Assembly: GCF_027943945.1 (NCBI RefSeq) | Contig: NZ_AP027141.1 | Coordinates: 248,001-312,000, forward strand | Origin: Microbacterium terricola | GTDB lineage: Bacteria; Actinomycetota; Actinomycetes; Actinomycetales; Microbacteriaceae | Length of the DNA: 64,000 nt | Direction of reading: 5' to 3' | Shown: in pieces, positions 17,238-25,222 of the stretch | How the letters are laid out: each line of letters starts with the position of its first letter | Position numbering within the stretch: position 1 is the first letter of the stretch | Position numbers and translations under genes: made by a program | Notes under the pieces: generated by a model | What the model was told of the DNA's origin: nothing | The model's database searches: none | Seen by the model: the letters and a program-made list of their open reading frames with translations, nothing else

Positions 17238-18046
17238 TGCAGTCCACGGCGGATCGCCTCGATGAGGATGTCCGGGCCGGAGAGCAGCGGGATGTGGCCG
17301 CGGGTCGGGATGGTGGTGAGGGTGCTGCCGGCGATGGCCCCGTGCACGTATGCACCCACCTGGTCGGGTGCGATCACGTCCTCCGTGCACTGGATGACAT
17401 GGGTCGGCACCGAGACGCCTGCGAGGTCGCGGCGGTTGTCGGACAGGAACGTGACGTGAGCGAAGTGCCGCGCGATCGTGGGGTCGGTGCGGCAGAAGCT
17501 CTGCGTGAGGTCCTCGCCCAGGTCGGGCCGCTCCGGGTTGCCCATGATGACCGGCGCCATCTGCGTCGACCAGCCGAGGTAATTCGCATCTAGCGCGTCG
17601 AGGAGTCCGTCGATGTCGGCCTTCGAGAACCCGCCGCGGTACTCGCCCTCGTCGACGTAGCGCGGCGACGGGCCGACCAGGACGAGGTGCGAGAACAGGT
17701 CGGGGCGACGGTTCGCCGCGAGGACGCCGATCATCGCGCTGACCGAGTGGCCGACGAAGATCACGTCCGTCGCATCGAGTGCGTCGAGGATGTCGAGGAC
17801 ATCGGATGCGTATCCGTGCAGCGAGTCGTACTTGCCACGGTCGTACGCGGTCAGGTCCGATTCTCCGGCGCCGACGTGGTCGAACAGCACGACCCGATGG
17901 TCCGCCTCGAAGGCCGGCGCCACGTGACGCCAGGAGAGCTGACTGCAGCCGAAACCGTGGGCGAACACGATCGTCGGGCCGGCTGCATCGCCGGTCACCG
18001 TGACATTGTTGCGCTGAAGAGCCGGGTGTATGCCGACAGATGTCAC
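17234..18046 (-). CDS. rsbQ: RsbQ-like alpha/beta hydrolase (signal-generating partner of the PAS sensor)
   Basis: A 270-residue hydrolase closely resembling Bacillus RsbQ and the KAI2/D14 receptor group. The catalytic triad is complete: Ser101 (FVGHSVSAMIG), Asp223 (CTEDVIAP) and His251 (TRGHIPLLS). Other RsbQ-type stretches are VLFDHVGAGESDL, LFSHLVLVGPSPRY and FCRTDPTIARHFA. In Bacillus RsbQ is needed for energy-stress activation of the PAS-PP2C phosphatase RsbP; here the coupled downstream gene encodes PAS-GAF-GGDEF instead. I infer that the hydrolase makes or delivers a small hydrophobic ligand to that PAS domain. ATG 18046 is favoured, with GGAGCACC just upstream. Confidence 0.9.
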   Translation of the reverse strand: MTSVGIHPALQRNNVTVTGDAAGPTIVFAHGFGCSQLSWRHVAPAFEADHRVVLFDHVGAGESDLTAYDRGKYDSLHGYASDVLDILDALDATDVIFVGHSVSAMIGVLAANRRPDLFSHLVLVGPSPRYVDEGEYRGGFSKADIDGLLDALDANYLGWSTQMAPVIMGNPERPDLGEDLTQSFCRTDPTIARHFAHVTFLSDNRRDLAGVSVPTHVIQCTEDVIAPDQVGAYVHGAIAGSTLTTIPTRGHIPLLSGPDILIEAIRRGLQ

Positions 18047-18171
18047 GGGTGCTCCTGCCGCTGTGGGGGATGCGCGCCCGGTAGGCGCCCCCCTCTGGAT
18101 AGTAGAGGACGCGGGGCGGCATTCCCGCGGGAGCGGACACTACTCCTTTTGCGGATGCGCCGCTGACGGTT

Positions 18172-18999
18172 GTGTCGAGCAGGCGGAACGGGCTGACTGG
18201 CCGGGTGATAGACATCGATGACCTTGCCGCCGACCTCGCCGACGCCATCCGTGAGCGGGATGTCTTCGCGGCCTACCAGCCGCAGATCTCCCTCGACACC
18301 GGCCGCCCCGTCGCTGTCGAGGTGCTGTGCCGGTGGCAGCATCCGGTCATCGGCACGATCTCCCCGGAGACGTTCATCTCCGTCGCGGAGCAGACCGGTC
18401 AGATCCACACGCTCGGCGCCCTCATGCTCGGAGAGGCGCTGGATGCCGCGGCCGGCTGGCGTGCCGCGGGCAGCGACATCCAGGTCGCCGTCAACGTCTC
18501 GCCGCTGCAGATCGCCGAGCCGGCGTTCCTGACCCACCTCGAGGGCGAGCTGCGCCGGCGCGAGCTGGACTCGAGCGCGCTCATCCTGGAGATCACGGAG
18601 TCGCTGCCGCTGGTCGGCTCGCGTGCGGTCATCGACCTGCTCCGCGCCATCCGCACGCACGGCGTCGGGCTGTCGCTCGACGACTTCGGCACCGGCCATG
18701 CCTCGCTGGAGCAGCTGGAGAGCCTGCCCCTCAGCGAGGTGAAGCTGGACGGCTCGCTCATCCGCGACGGCGATGCCCATACGGATGCGGCAGTCCGCGA
18801 GGTCATGACCGTCGCCCGCGAGCGCGGTGTCCGGATCGTCGCCGAGGGCATCGAGACACCCGCACACCTCGCACGGGTCGTGGAACTCCGCTGCGACAGG
18901 GCGCAGGGCTACTTCATCTGCCGGCCGCGGCCGAAGGCCGACATCGACCGTCTGCTGGAGCGAGGGTCAGAGGTCGCCCAGGGGTTCCTCATCGTCTGA
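18172..18999 (+). CDS. Stand-alone EAL-domain c-di-GMP phosphodiesterase
   Basis: A 275-residue EAL protein with no sensory or GGDEF domain. All metal and catalytic positions appear intact: EVL (50-52, in place of EAL), Asn in VNVSP, Glu in EITES, the Asp pair in LDDFGTG, Lys in EVKLD, Glu in VAEGIE and Gln in AQGYF, ending in RPRPK. It should linearise c-di-GMP to pGpG. It is divergent from the RsbQ-like/cyclase pair with a 125-bp shared control region, so synthesis and breakdown genes flank one promoter region. GTG 18172 or GTG 18205 may be the start. Its last 33 bp overlap the convergent 82-residue gene. Confidence 0.9.
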   Translation: MSSRRNGLTGRVIDIDDLAADLADAIRERDVFAAYQPQISLDTGRPVAVEVLCRWQHPVIGTISPETFISVAEQTGQIHTLGALMLGEALDAAAGWRAAGSDIQVAVNVSPLQIAEPAFLTHLEGELRRRELDSSALILEITESLPLVGSRAVIDLLRAIRTHGVGLSLDDFGTGHASLEQLESLPLSEVKLDGSLIRDGDAHTDAAVREVMTVARERGVRIVAEGIETPAHLARVVELRCDRAQGYFICRPRPKADIDRLLERGSEVAQGFLIV

Positions 19000-19215
19000 T
19001 TCCGGCTCTTCGCCGCCGATGTCGATGCGCGTCCACGTGACGGCGGTGCCGGGCGAGAAGAGGATGTCGATACCGGGGCCGGAGCGCAGCGGCGGGATGT
19101 TGACGTACCCGCCGTTCAGGCGGATGGCCTCGAGGATCTGCTCGCGGAGCCCGTCGACGGGATCAGGCAGGAAGTAGTCCTTGCCGTCAACGGTCAGTCT
19201 GTTGATACTCGCCAT
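18967..19215 (-). CDS. Small acidic protein next to a DUF7882 gene
   Basis: An 82-residue protein: INRLTVDGKDYFLPDPVDG, then REQILEAIRLNGGYVNIPPL, a beta stretch GIDILFSPGTAVTWTRIDI, and a very acidic tail (GGEEPESDDEEPLGDL). No family recognised. AAGGGCG upstream of ATG 19215 is a plausible ribosome site. It follows the DUF7882 gene by 37 bp on the same strand and may be its partner. The acidic C-terminal codons run antisense across the end of the EAL gene for 33 bp. Confidence 0.6.
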   Translation of the reverse strand: MASINRLTVDGKDYFLPDPVDGLREQILEAIRLNGGYVNIPPLRSGPGIDILFSPGTAVTWTRIDIGGEEPESDDEEPLGDL

Positions 19216-19252
19216 CGTTCGCCCTTGCTCGTCGTGTGGGAATCGGCCGCGG

Positions 19253-19573
19253 TCAGGCGTCTGCCGCGGGTCGGCTGGTCGGCTCGGGGACCAGCTCCAG
19301 GCCGCCGGGGCTGTTCGCCGTCAGCATGAGGGCGTCGACCCACAGCCGGTTGAGCACGGGCTCGCGGCCGCCGTAGAACTCGAACTGCATCGGAATCGAC
19401 GGGTGCACCCAGAAGGAGCTGCGCCCGCTGCCGTGGCCCGTCTCGTACTTCCAGGAGAACGAGAAGCTCTCCGAGCGACGGAGCTTCGCGAGCATCACGA
19501 CGCGCAGATGCGCCAACGCCCGATCGTCGAACTCGACGTACCACATCGGTGCACCATAGATGAGCTTGCCCAC
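19253..19573 (-). CDS. DUF7882-family protein (paralogue 1)
   Basis: A 106-residue protein, one of four paralogues in this window. The family core reads LIYGAPMWYVEFDDRALAHL, then VVMLAKLRRSESFSFSW, GSGRSSFWVHPSIPMQFEF and a C-terminal helix LWVDALMLTANSPGGLELV with PEP after it. Small proteins of this type in Microbacteriaceae are often labelled ATP-dependent DNA ligase, but there is no KxDG lysine motif or nucleotidyltransferase fold, so that label looks wrong. GTG 19573 has a strong GGAGG site 4-5 nt upstream. Function unknown; the compact beta-rich body suggests a binding protein. Confidence 0.85.
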   Translation of the reverse strand: MGKLIYGAPMWYVEFDDRALAHLRVVMLAKLRRSESFSFSWKYETGHGSGRSSFWVHPSIPMQFEFYGGREPVLNRLWVDALMLTANSPGGLELVPEPTSRPAADA

Positions 19574-19669
19574 GCGACCTCCAGATCCTCCTCATCCTCG
19601 CACGCCGCGGGTGCGGGAGCGTGCATCGTCATTGGCCCGTCTCCGTCGACCGCGCAGCTGCCCCGTTCC

Positions 19670-19996
19670 CTACGCCTCGTCGCCGGGGACGGCGATGCGG
19701 GCGAGCAGCACGTGCTGCTGGCCCGAGTGCATGTCGCGGTCGGCGAAGCTGCCTTGGGTCGCGGGACGCGGGAACGAGATCTTGATCGCTCGCAGCGCTC
19801 GCATCGGGAACACCCGCACGTCGGCCGCGTTGGCCCGGTACAGCGCGGCGACCACCTCGGGGTCGACGACGTCCGAGGCGCAGACCCGGTCGAAGGCGGC
19901 GTCCGTGGGCAGGAACACGTCGAGGGTCATCCAGAACGGGCCCGCGTTCTTGGCGCGGACGAGGTCGGCGATCTCGTCGAGGGTCTGGTCAGCCAC
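19670..19996 (-). CDS. DUF4387 protein (AtuA partner)
   Basis: A 108-residue protein of the DUF4387 family: LDEIADLVRAKNAGPFWMTLDVF, CASDVVDPEVVAALYRANAADVRVF and a C-terminal PRPATQGSFADRDMHSGQQHV. Members are nearly always encoded next to, or fused to, AtuA/DUF1446 proteins, as here. GTG 19996 overlaps the AtuA stop by 8 bp, so they are cotranslated and probably form a complex. The enzymatic role is not known. It is the last gene of the unit led by AtuA. Confidence 0.87.
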   Translation of the reverse strand: MADQTLDEIADLVRAKNAGPFWMTLDVFLPTDAAFDRVCASDVVDPEVVAALYRANAADVRVFPMRALRAIKISFPRPATQGSFADRDMHSGQQHVLLARIAVPGDEA

Positions 19997-21404
19997 GGCT
20001 GCCCACCTCCTGGTACTCGGTGCGGAACAGTTCGCTCTCGTCGTCGACGTCGACGGTGTGCTGCAGGACGAACTCGTAGCTCGCGCCGCGCTCGATCTCC
20101 GCGGGGGAGGTGGCGAAGGCGAAGCTCGGCAGGTGCGTCATGCCTTCGAGCGGCAGATGCAGCATGAGGGGGTTGGCGATCTTCGCGATCGCGGTCGCCG
20201 TCGCCTGATCGGCGGCGCGGGCCTTGAACAGCACCCCCACCTCGCGGGGCGGCTCGCCGCCCGGCTCGAGGGCGCCCAGCACGGCGTTGTGGCCGAAGGC
20301 CCGCAGCTCAGCGTCGTACTCGTGCGCCTGGAGCCCGAGGTGCGCGCCGACGCGGCGGGCGAGTTCGCCTGAGAAGCGCCGCAGCCACGCGTCCATGTGC
20401 GCGAGGACGTGCGGGTCGCGGATGCCGACGAGCGACACGGTCTCGTAGCCCCCGATGGCTGCGCCCTCGAGCTTGATCGTCGTCTGCTCCGCGTGCTCGA
20501 AGACCGAGCCCTCGACGCGGGTGACCCGCTCGTCGACCGCGGTGTAGACGGCGGTGCTGGTGTCGAGGGTTCCCCCAGGCTCGCGCAGCCGGTACGGGTC
20601 GGCGTTCTCGTAGAGCATGTGCGCGGCGACGGTCATCGGCGTGGCCGCGGAGGTGTCATCGAGGGGGTGGATGCTGAAGCCGCCGTCGTCGATCTCGACC
20701 AGCACCCCGCCGCCGAGCGGGTCGGTGGTGCACTGGCTGCCGCATTCGACGGTCTTCGCGGCATGCCACGTCGGACCGGCGGCGATGCCGCGGCCGAGCG
20801 CGATGCCGGCCACGGAGGCCGTGTCGGACGCGCGGCCGGTGAGGACGAGATCCGCGCCGGCGGCGAGTGCTGCGGAGATCGGCTCGTGGCCCATCAGGCC
20901 CACGATGTGCTCGCAGCGCGCGACCGTCTCCGCGGTCAGCGTGCCCGCCGGCTCGAGCGGCGACACCCGGCCGGCGGCCAGCGCGCCGAGCACGCTCTCG
21001 CGGGTCAGCTCGCTGTAGATCTTCGCGACCCGGAAGGAGAGCTGCTCCTCCGCGGCGATCTCCTCCGCGATGCCGGCCACCCAGTCGACGCCCGCGTCGG
21101 TGCCCGACGTGCCGCATGTCGTCACGACCACCGGGATGCCGGCACCCCGGCCGGCGATCAGCAGCGTGCGCAGGTCGCTCTTCAGCGAGCCGCGCGAGGT
21201 CTTCGCGATCCCCGCTCCGAGATAGTGCGGTCCGGAATCGGTGGAGCCGCCGTCGACCGCGATCGCATCGGCGCCGAGGGCGATGCCGCGGGCCACGCCC
21301 TCGGGGGTCACGCCGCCGCCCAGCATCCCGATGGGGAAGATGATCCGGACCGATCGATCCGCCGGGCGCACAGCATCCGCTGCCACGTCATCGTGTGAAG
21401 TCAT
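19989..21404 (-). CDS. AtuA/DUF1446-family protein (acyclic terpene utilisation-like)
   Basis: A 471-residue protein with the DUF1446 signature: GGVTPEGVARGIALGADAIAVDGGSTD at the N-terminus, VVTTCGTSGTDAGVDW, and ADLVLTGRASDTASVAG in the middle. In Pseudomonas AtuA is required for growth on acyclic terpenes, but the family is broad and most members act in other acid catabolism. ATG 21404 is preferred to the TTG one codon upstream. It is divergent from a FadR-type regulator; a perfect 16-bp operator lies 30 bp upstream. It forms an operon with DUF4387. Confidence 0.87.
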   Translation of the reverse strand: MTSHDDVAADAVRPADRSVRIIFPIGMLGGGVTPEGVARGIALGADAIAVDGGSTDSGPHYLGAGIAKTSRGSLKSDLRTLLIAGRGAGIPVVVTTCGTSGTDAGVDWVAGIAEEIAAEEQLSFRVAKIYSELTRESVLGALAAGRVSPLEPAGTLTAETVARCEHIVGLMGHEPISAALAAGADLVLTGRASDTASVAGIALGRGIAAGPTWHAAKTVECGSQCTTDPLGGGVLVEIDDGGFSIHPLDDTSAATPMTVAAHMLYENADPYRLREPGGTLDTSTAVYTAVDERVTRVEGSVFEHAEQTTIKLEGAAIGGYETVSLVGIRDPHVLAHMDAWLRRFSGELARRVGAHLGLQAHEYDAELRAFGHNAVLGALEPGGEPPREVGVLFKARAADQATATAIAKIANPLMLHLPLEGMTHLPSFAFATSPAEIERGASYEFVLQHTVDVDDESELFRTEYQEVGSRG

Positions 21405-21433
21405 CAAAGGTGCTTCCTCTCTGCCGGGAATCT

Positions 21434-21449
21434 ATTTGCTATAGCAAAT
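21434..21449. promoter_or_regulatory. Operator of the FadR-type regulator, site 1
   Basis: ATTTGCTATAGCAAAT is a perfect 16-bp palindrome in the gap between the AtuA gene (minus) and the GntR regulator (plus). A matching site (ATTTGCAATATCAAAT) occurs 1.5 kb away in the next divergent gap. AT-rich palindromes of this kind are typical FadR-family targets. Confidence 0.85.
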
Positions 21450-21526
21450 TGTGTCAAGCGCGCCCCGAAGCCGATCCCGCACTCCGGCCGGTACCGTGGG
21501 GTCATGCTGAGCGGAAACGAGCGACC

Positions 21527-22192
21527 GTGAGCCTCCACGAGGCGCTGCCCCAGGTCGCCCGGGCCGGGTCGCTGTCCGAGCAGGTGTACCGGTCCGTGCG
21601 CGCCAGCATCGCCGACGGGCGGCTGGAGCCGGGCAGTCGCGTCACCGAGCGGCAGTTGGCCGCGGCGCTGGACGTGAGCCCGACCCCGGTGCGGGAGGCG
21701 CTCGGCAAGCTCGAGCACGAGGGTCTCGTCGAGCGCGTCGGTGCCCGCCGGCTGCGGATCGCCGACCACCCGACCGAGACCCTCCGCGAGCTGATGGAGG
21801 TGGAGATCATGCTGCGCGGGGCGGAGGCGCGGTTCGCCGCCCGCAAGATCACGCCCGAGGCGATCGAGCGCATGCGCGGATACATCGACGAGCTCGTGGC
21901 CGCGCGCGCCTCGCTCACGCTGGCGGAGCAGTTCGAGATGGCACAGCGCTTCGACGCCGAGATCGCGCAGGCGGCGGCGAACACCGCGCTGCGCAGCCTC
22001 ATCGACAGCTACGCGATCTACGGCGCCGATCACCGGCTCAGTCGTGCCGCCGAAGACGCGAAGGATCCGAGCTGGATCGAGCGGCGGATCGCGGACCACC
22101 GGGCGATCCTCGACGCGCTCGCCGCCGGCGACGAGGATGCTGCGGAGCGCACCATGCGCGGGCACGCGCGGTCGGCGATCCAGAGCCTGTAG
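21527..22192 (+). CDS. GntR/FadR-family regulator of the acid-catabolism cluster
   Basis: A 221-residue regulator: winged helix at about 20-75 (LSEQVYRSVRASIADGRLEPG, RQLAAALDVSPTPVREALGKL) and an FCD domain to the end, with metal-ligating-type Asp/His positions (FDAEIAQAA, RIADHRAILDAL, GHARSAI). GTG 21527 is taken as start because the winged helix begins soon after; the frame upstream runs into the operator. It lies between two gene groups that carry the same 16-bp palindrome and is likely their repressor, released by a pathway acid. Confidence 0.88.
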   Translation: MSLHEALPQVARAGSLSEQVYRSVRASIADGRLEPGSRVTERQLAAALDVSPTPVREALGKLEHEGLVERVGARRLRIADHPTETLRELMEVEIMLRGAEARFAARKITPEAIERMRGYIDELVAARASLTLAEQFEMAQRFDAEIAQAAANTALRSLIDSYAIYGADHRLSRAAEDAKDPSWIERRIADHRAILDALAAGDEDAAERTMRGHARSAIQSL

Positions 22193-22197
22193 CGGTC

Positions 22198-22890
22198 CTA
22201 CCTGCCGTAGCCGCGGACCTGCTTATAGCCCTCGAGGGTGAAGTCGGGGCCGTCGATGAAGTCGAGGTCGCGTCGTTCGGACGCCTGGATCGCCGCGACC
22301 GCGCCGGGGAGATCGGCCAGGCCCACGCGCGGAACGATGACGATGCCGTTCGCGTCGCCGTGGAGGATATCGCCGGTGTGCACGACCTGACCGTCGAGGT
22401 GCACGGGGTCGCCCACCTTGGACAGCTCGAAGTTCGCGTGCGAGACGACCGGGTACCGCATGAAGTAGTGGAAGCCCCGCGCGCGCACCTCCGCCACGTC
22501 GCGGAGGGCGCCGTCGGTGACGATGCCGATCGCGCCGAGCCGGCTCGCGAGGGTGACCATGATCTCGCCCGCGTAGGCGACCCGATGCGGCGTGCCGCTG
22601 GCATCCTTCATCACGATGACGACGGGTCCCTCGATCTGCTCGAGCGCCTCCCAGAGCTGCCAGTAGCCGTCCTGCCGCGCGGGCCGGCCCACGGCGTTGT
22701 CGACGGTGACGGTGAGGGCCGTGCCGACCATGGTGCCGAGCTCCGGGAACGCGCACTGCACCGACCCGCCGATGTACCCGTCGCTGCGATCGCGCAGCTG
22801 CAGCCGCTCGAGCGCGTTGGCGACGGTCGGGCTGTCGATTCCGCGAAGGTAGGAGAGGTCGGATGGGGTGAGGTCGCGCGTATCGCTCAT
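22198..22890 (-). CDS. RraA-like aldolase/decarboxylase
   Basis: A 230-residue RraA-family protein. Marks: SPTVANALERL near the N-terminus, MVGTALTVTV, IVMKDASGTPHRVAYAGEIM, and GIVTDGALRDVAEVRARGFHYF with the Asp-Arg type metal/substrate loop; DILHGDANGIVIVP completes the set. Such proteins in catabolic clusters act as 4-hydroxy-4-methyl-2-oxoglutarate or oxaloacetate lyases rather than RNase E inhibitors. ATG 22890 has AGGGA upstream. It is divergent from the MFS gene, with operator site 2 between them. Confidence 0.87.
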   Translation of the reverse strand: MSDTRDLTPSDLSYLRGIDSPTVANALERLQLRDRSDGYIGGSVQCAFPELGTMVGTALTVTVDNAVGRPARQDGYWQLWEALEQIEGPVVIVMKDASGTPHRVAYAGEIMVTLASRLGAIGIVTDGALRDVAEVRARGFHYFMRYPVVSHANFELSKVGDPVHLDGQVVHTGDILHGDANGIVIVPRVGLADLPGAVAAIQASERRDLDFIDGPDFTLEGYKQVRGYGR

Positions 22891-22938
22891 CGGTCCCTGC
22901 ACTTCTCTGTGAGGTGGGCGACGAATCACCCGTTTACT

Positions 22939-22954
22939 ATTTGCAATATCAAAT
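22939..22954. promoter_or_regulatory. Operator of the FadR-type regulator, site 2
   Basis: ATTTGCAATATCAAAT has the same ATTTG..A/T..CAAAT frame as the site at 21434, with matching 5-bp outer arms. It lies between the RraA-like gene (minus) and the MFS gene (plus), and so could control both directions. Confidence 0.78.
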
Positions 22955-23015
22955 GGTAACGTGCTCGCTACTCACCACCCGCGCCCCGCGCACCACTGAC
23001 GACAATGGAGTCGAT

Positions 23016-24314
23016 GTGAATACCCCCCGTGCCGCACGGCCCACCAACCGGCGCTTCCAGCTGCGTCTCGCCCTGCTCGTCGCGCTGGGCGTGTTCGCCC
23101 AGGAATCCGTCTGGAACTTCCACGATTCGCAGACGCCGGTGACGCTGGCCGGCTACACGACGAGTGTCGCGCTCATCGGCCTCATCATGGGCCTCGACAA
23201 CATCATCGGCATCTTCGTGCAGCCGCTGATGGGCTTCCTCAGCGACCGCACCCGCAGCCGCTGGGGCCGCCGCACGCCGTTCATCGTGCTCGGCGTCCCC
23301 GTCGCCGCGGCGCTGTTCATGCTGATCCCGCTGGCGCCGAGCTTCCCCATCCTCATCGCGGTCATCGTGCTCTTCTCGCTCACGGCCAACTCCTTCAAGC
23401 CGATCACCGAGTCGCTCCTCGCCGACCAGCAGGTGCCCGAGCACCGCAGCAAGGCCAACGCCTTCGGCCGATTCGCGTCCGGCCTGACCATCGTCGTCTC
23501 GGCTCTGCTCAGCCTGTTCGTGGTCGACGAGAGCGTCGAACTCGCCTATGTCATCGCCGCGGCCGTCATGGTCGCGTGCTTCGCGATCCTGCTGATCTCG
23601 CTGCGCGAGCCGCGGACCGCGGCGTACCGCGCCGTCGTCGATGAGGACGCCGAGCTCGGAGTCGAGCGCACCGGCTTCTTCGCCGTGTTCAAGGACATCT
23701 TCACCGACCGCGACCGCAGCCGGCTCTTCATGATCGTGGCGATCATCGTGGCGTGGGGCGCGTGGGCGGCCATCCGTGCGCTGCTCACCCTGTACGGGGT
23801 GGAGCAGCTCGGCCTCTCGCGCGGCGACGCCGGCGGCCTCACGCTGCCCGCGAGCGCCGCGTTCCTCATCTTCGTCATCCCGGTGGCGATCCTGTCCGAC
23901 CGCATCGGACGCCGCCTCGTGATGCGGATCGGGGTCGTGATCTTCGCGCTCGGGGCGCTCGTCGCGTTCTTCTTCAACACCTCCCCGACGGCCACGCTTG
24001 TCGGCGTGCTGATCGCCGCGGCCGGATGGACCGGCTTCGCCGTCAACGCGACGGTCATGCTGTGGAACCTGGCCCCGTCGCAGCGGCTGATCGGCGTCTA
24101 CACCGGGATCTTCGCCGTCGCTCAGGCCGTCGGCTCGTCGATCGGCCCCGCGGCACTGGGCGCGCTCGTCGACGTCAGCGACTGGAGCTTCCTGATGCTC
24201 TACCTCGCCGCCATGGCGCTCGTCGGACTCCTGCTCACCTTCGGCGTCCGACGCGAGTATGCGCCGTCGCAGGTGGCCGAGGAGAGGTTCGTGGACGCAG
24301 AGCGCGCCGAGTGA
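23016..24314 (+). CDS. MFS transporter, sugar/GPH-like (SLC45-type) family
   Basis: A 432-residue transporter with 12 hydrophobic segments. The loop RTRSRWGRRTPFIVLG after helix 2-3 is the R-x-G-R-R-x-P-[FY] pattern of sucrose/GPH-type carriers, and SDRIGRRLVMRIGV is its counterpart in the second half. It probably imports the compound degraded by this cluster. GTG 23016 has GGAG at 23007-23010; the upstream part of the frame covers operator 2 and is not coding. Its last bases overlap the next gene (GTGA), so the three plus-strand genes are one operon. Confidence 0.85.
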   Translation: MNTPRAARPTNRRFQLRLALLVALGVFAQESVWNFHDSQTPVTLAGYTTSVALIGLIMGLDNIIGIFVQPLMGFLSDRTRSRWGRRTPFIVLGVPVAAALFMLIPLAPSFPILIAVIVLFSLTANSFKPITESLLADQQVPEHRSKANAFGRFASGLTIVVSALLSLFVVDESVELAYVIAAAVMVACFAILLISLREPRTAAYRAVVDEDAELGVERTGFFAVFKDIFTDRDRSRLFMIVAIIVAWGAWAAIRALLTLYGVEQLGLSRGDAGGLTLPASAAFLIFVIPVAILSDRIGRRLVMRIGVVIFALGALVAFFFNTSPTATLVGVLIAAAGWTGFAVNATVMLWNLAPSQRLIGVYTGIFAVAQAVGSSIGPAALGALVDVSDWSFLMLYLAAMALVGLLLTFGVRREYAPSQVAEERFVDAERAE

Positions 24315-25222
24315 TCTCGGTCGTCCTGCCGTCCGCGGAGATGCGCGATCGGCTCGCCGACAGGTTCGGCGATGCGAGCGTCTCGGTGTGGCGGCCGGGC
24401 GACCCAGGGGCGCCGACGGACCCCGTCGAGCTGCTGGTGCTGCCGTACATGATCCCCCCTGTACAGCTCCGGCAGCTCGACGGCCTGCCGATCGCGGTGG
24501 TGCAGAGCCAGACGCTCGGGCACGACGGCGTCGGCGAGCACCTCCCGTCCGGCATCGCCTACTGCAACGCCACCGACGTCCATGAGGGGTCGACCGCCGA
24601 GCTCGCGCTCGGCCTGATCCTGGCCGCGCAGCGCGGCATCCCCGATGCCGTCCGCGATGCCGCGGGCGGGATCTGGGACCACCGACGCCGCCCGGGTCTC
24701 GCCGGCAAGCGGATGCTGCTGATCGGCGTGGGCGGTGTGGGGACCGAGATCATCGCCCGCGTCGCGCCGTTCGGCGTCGACCTCGACCTCGTGGCCCGCA
24801 CCGCGCGCCACGGCGTCCACGGGACGGAGAGCCTGCCCGAGCTGCTGCCCCGCGCCGACATCGTGGTCGTCGCCGTGCCGCTCGTCGAGGAGACGCGGCG
24901 CCTCGTCGACGCTCCGTTCCTCGCGGCGATGCGCGACGAAGCGCTGCTCGTCAACGTCTCCCGCGGAGAGGTCGTCGACACCGACGCCCTCGTCGCGCAG
25001 CTGCGGACCGGTCGGCTGCGCGCCGCCCTCGACGTCACCGATCCCGAACCGCTTCCGCCGCAGCATCCGCTCTGGACGCTGCCGGGCGTGCTGATCACGC
25101 CGCACGTCGGCGGCGACACCGACGCAATGGACGACCGCGTGGATGCTGTGATCATCGAGCAGGTGCGTCGCCTGCGCGCGGGGACCCGCCCCCTCAACCT
25201 GGTCCATCCCGCCGGGCGATGA
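24311..25222 (+). CDS. D-2-hydroxyacid dehydrogenase (NAD(P)-binding)
   Basis: A 303-residue dehydrogenase. The dinucleotide fold is LIGVGGVGTEIIARV (about 139-153), the active-site Arg lies in LVNVSRGEVVDTDALV, and the Glu/His pair in DVTDPEPLPP and TPHVGGDT. These are the R-E-H triad of the D-isomer 2-hydroxyacid dehydrogenases. Substrate unknown; a branched or dicarboxylic keto/hydroxyacid is plausible from its neighbours. Translation is coupled at both ends (GTGA before, ATGA after). Confidence 0.9.
   Translation: MISVVLPSAEMRDRLADRFGDASVSVWRPGDPGAPTDPVELLVLPYMIPPVQLRQLDGLPIAVVQSQTLGHDGVGEHLPSGIAYCNATDVHEGSTAELALGLILAAQRGIPDAVRDAAGGIWDHRRRPGLAGKRMLLIGVGGVGTEIIARVAPFGVDLDLVARTARHGVHGTESLPELLPRADIVVVAVPLVEETRRLVDAPFLAAMRDEALLVNVSRGEVVDTDALVAQLRTGRLRAALDVTDPEPLPPQHPLWTLPGVLITPHVGGDTDAMDDRVDAVIIEQVRRLRAGTRPLNLVHPAGR

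Noticed and set aside
15864..18248. A single 794-residue protein reading from upstream of the hydrolase into the GGDEF gene
   Set aside because: The first 337 residues are antisense-like, out-of-frame reading of the RsbQ-like gene; the GTG at 17237 overlapping its stop is the true start.
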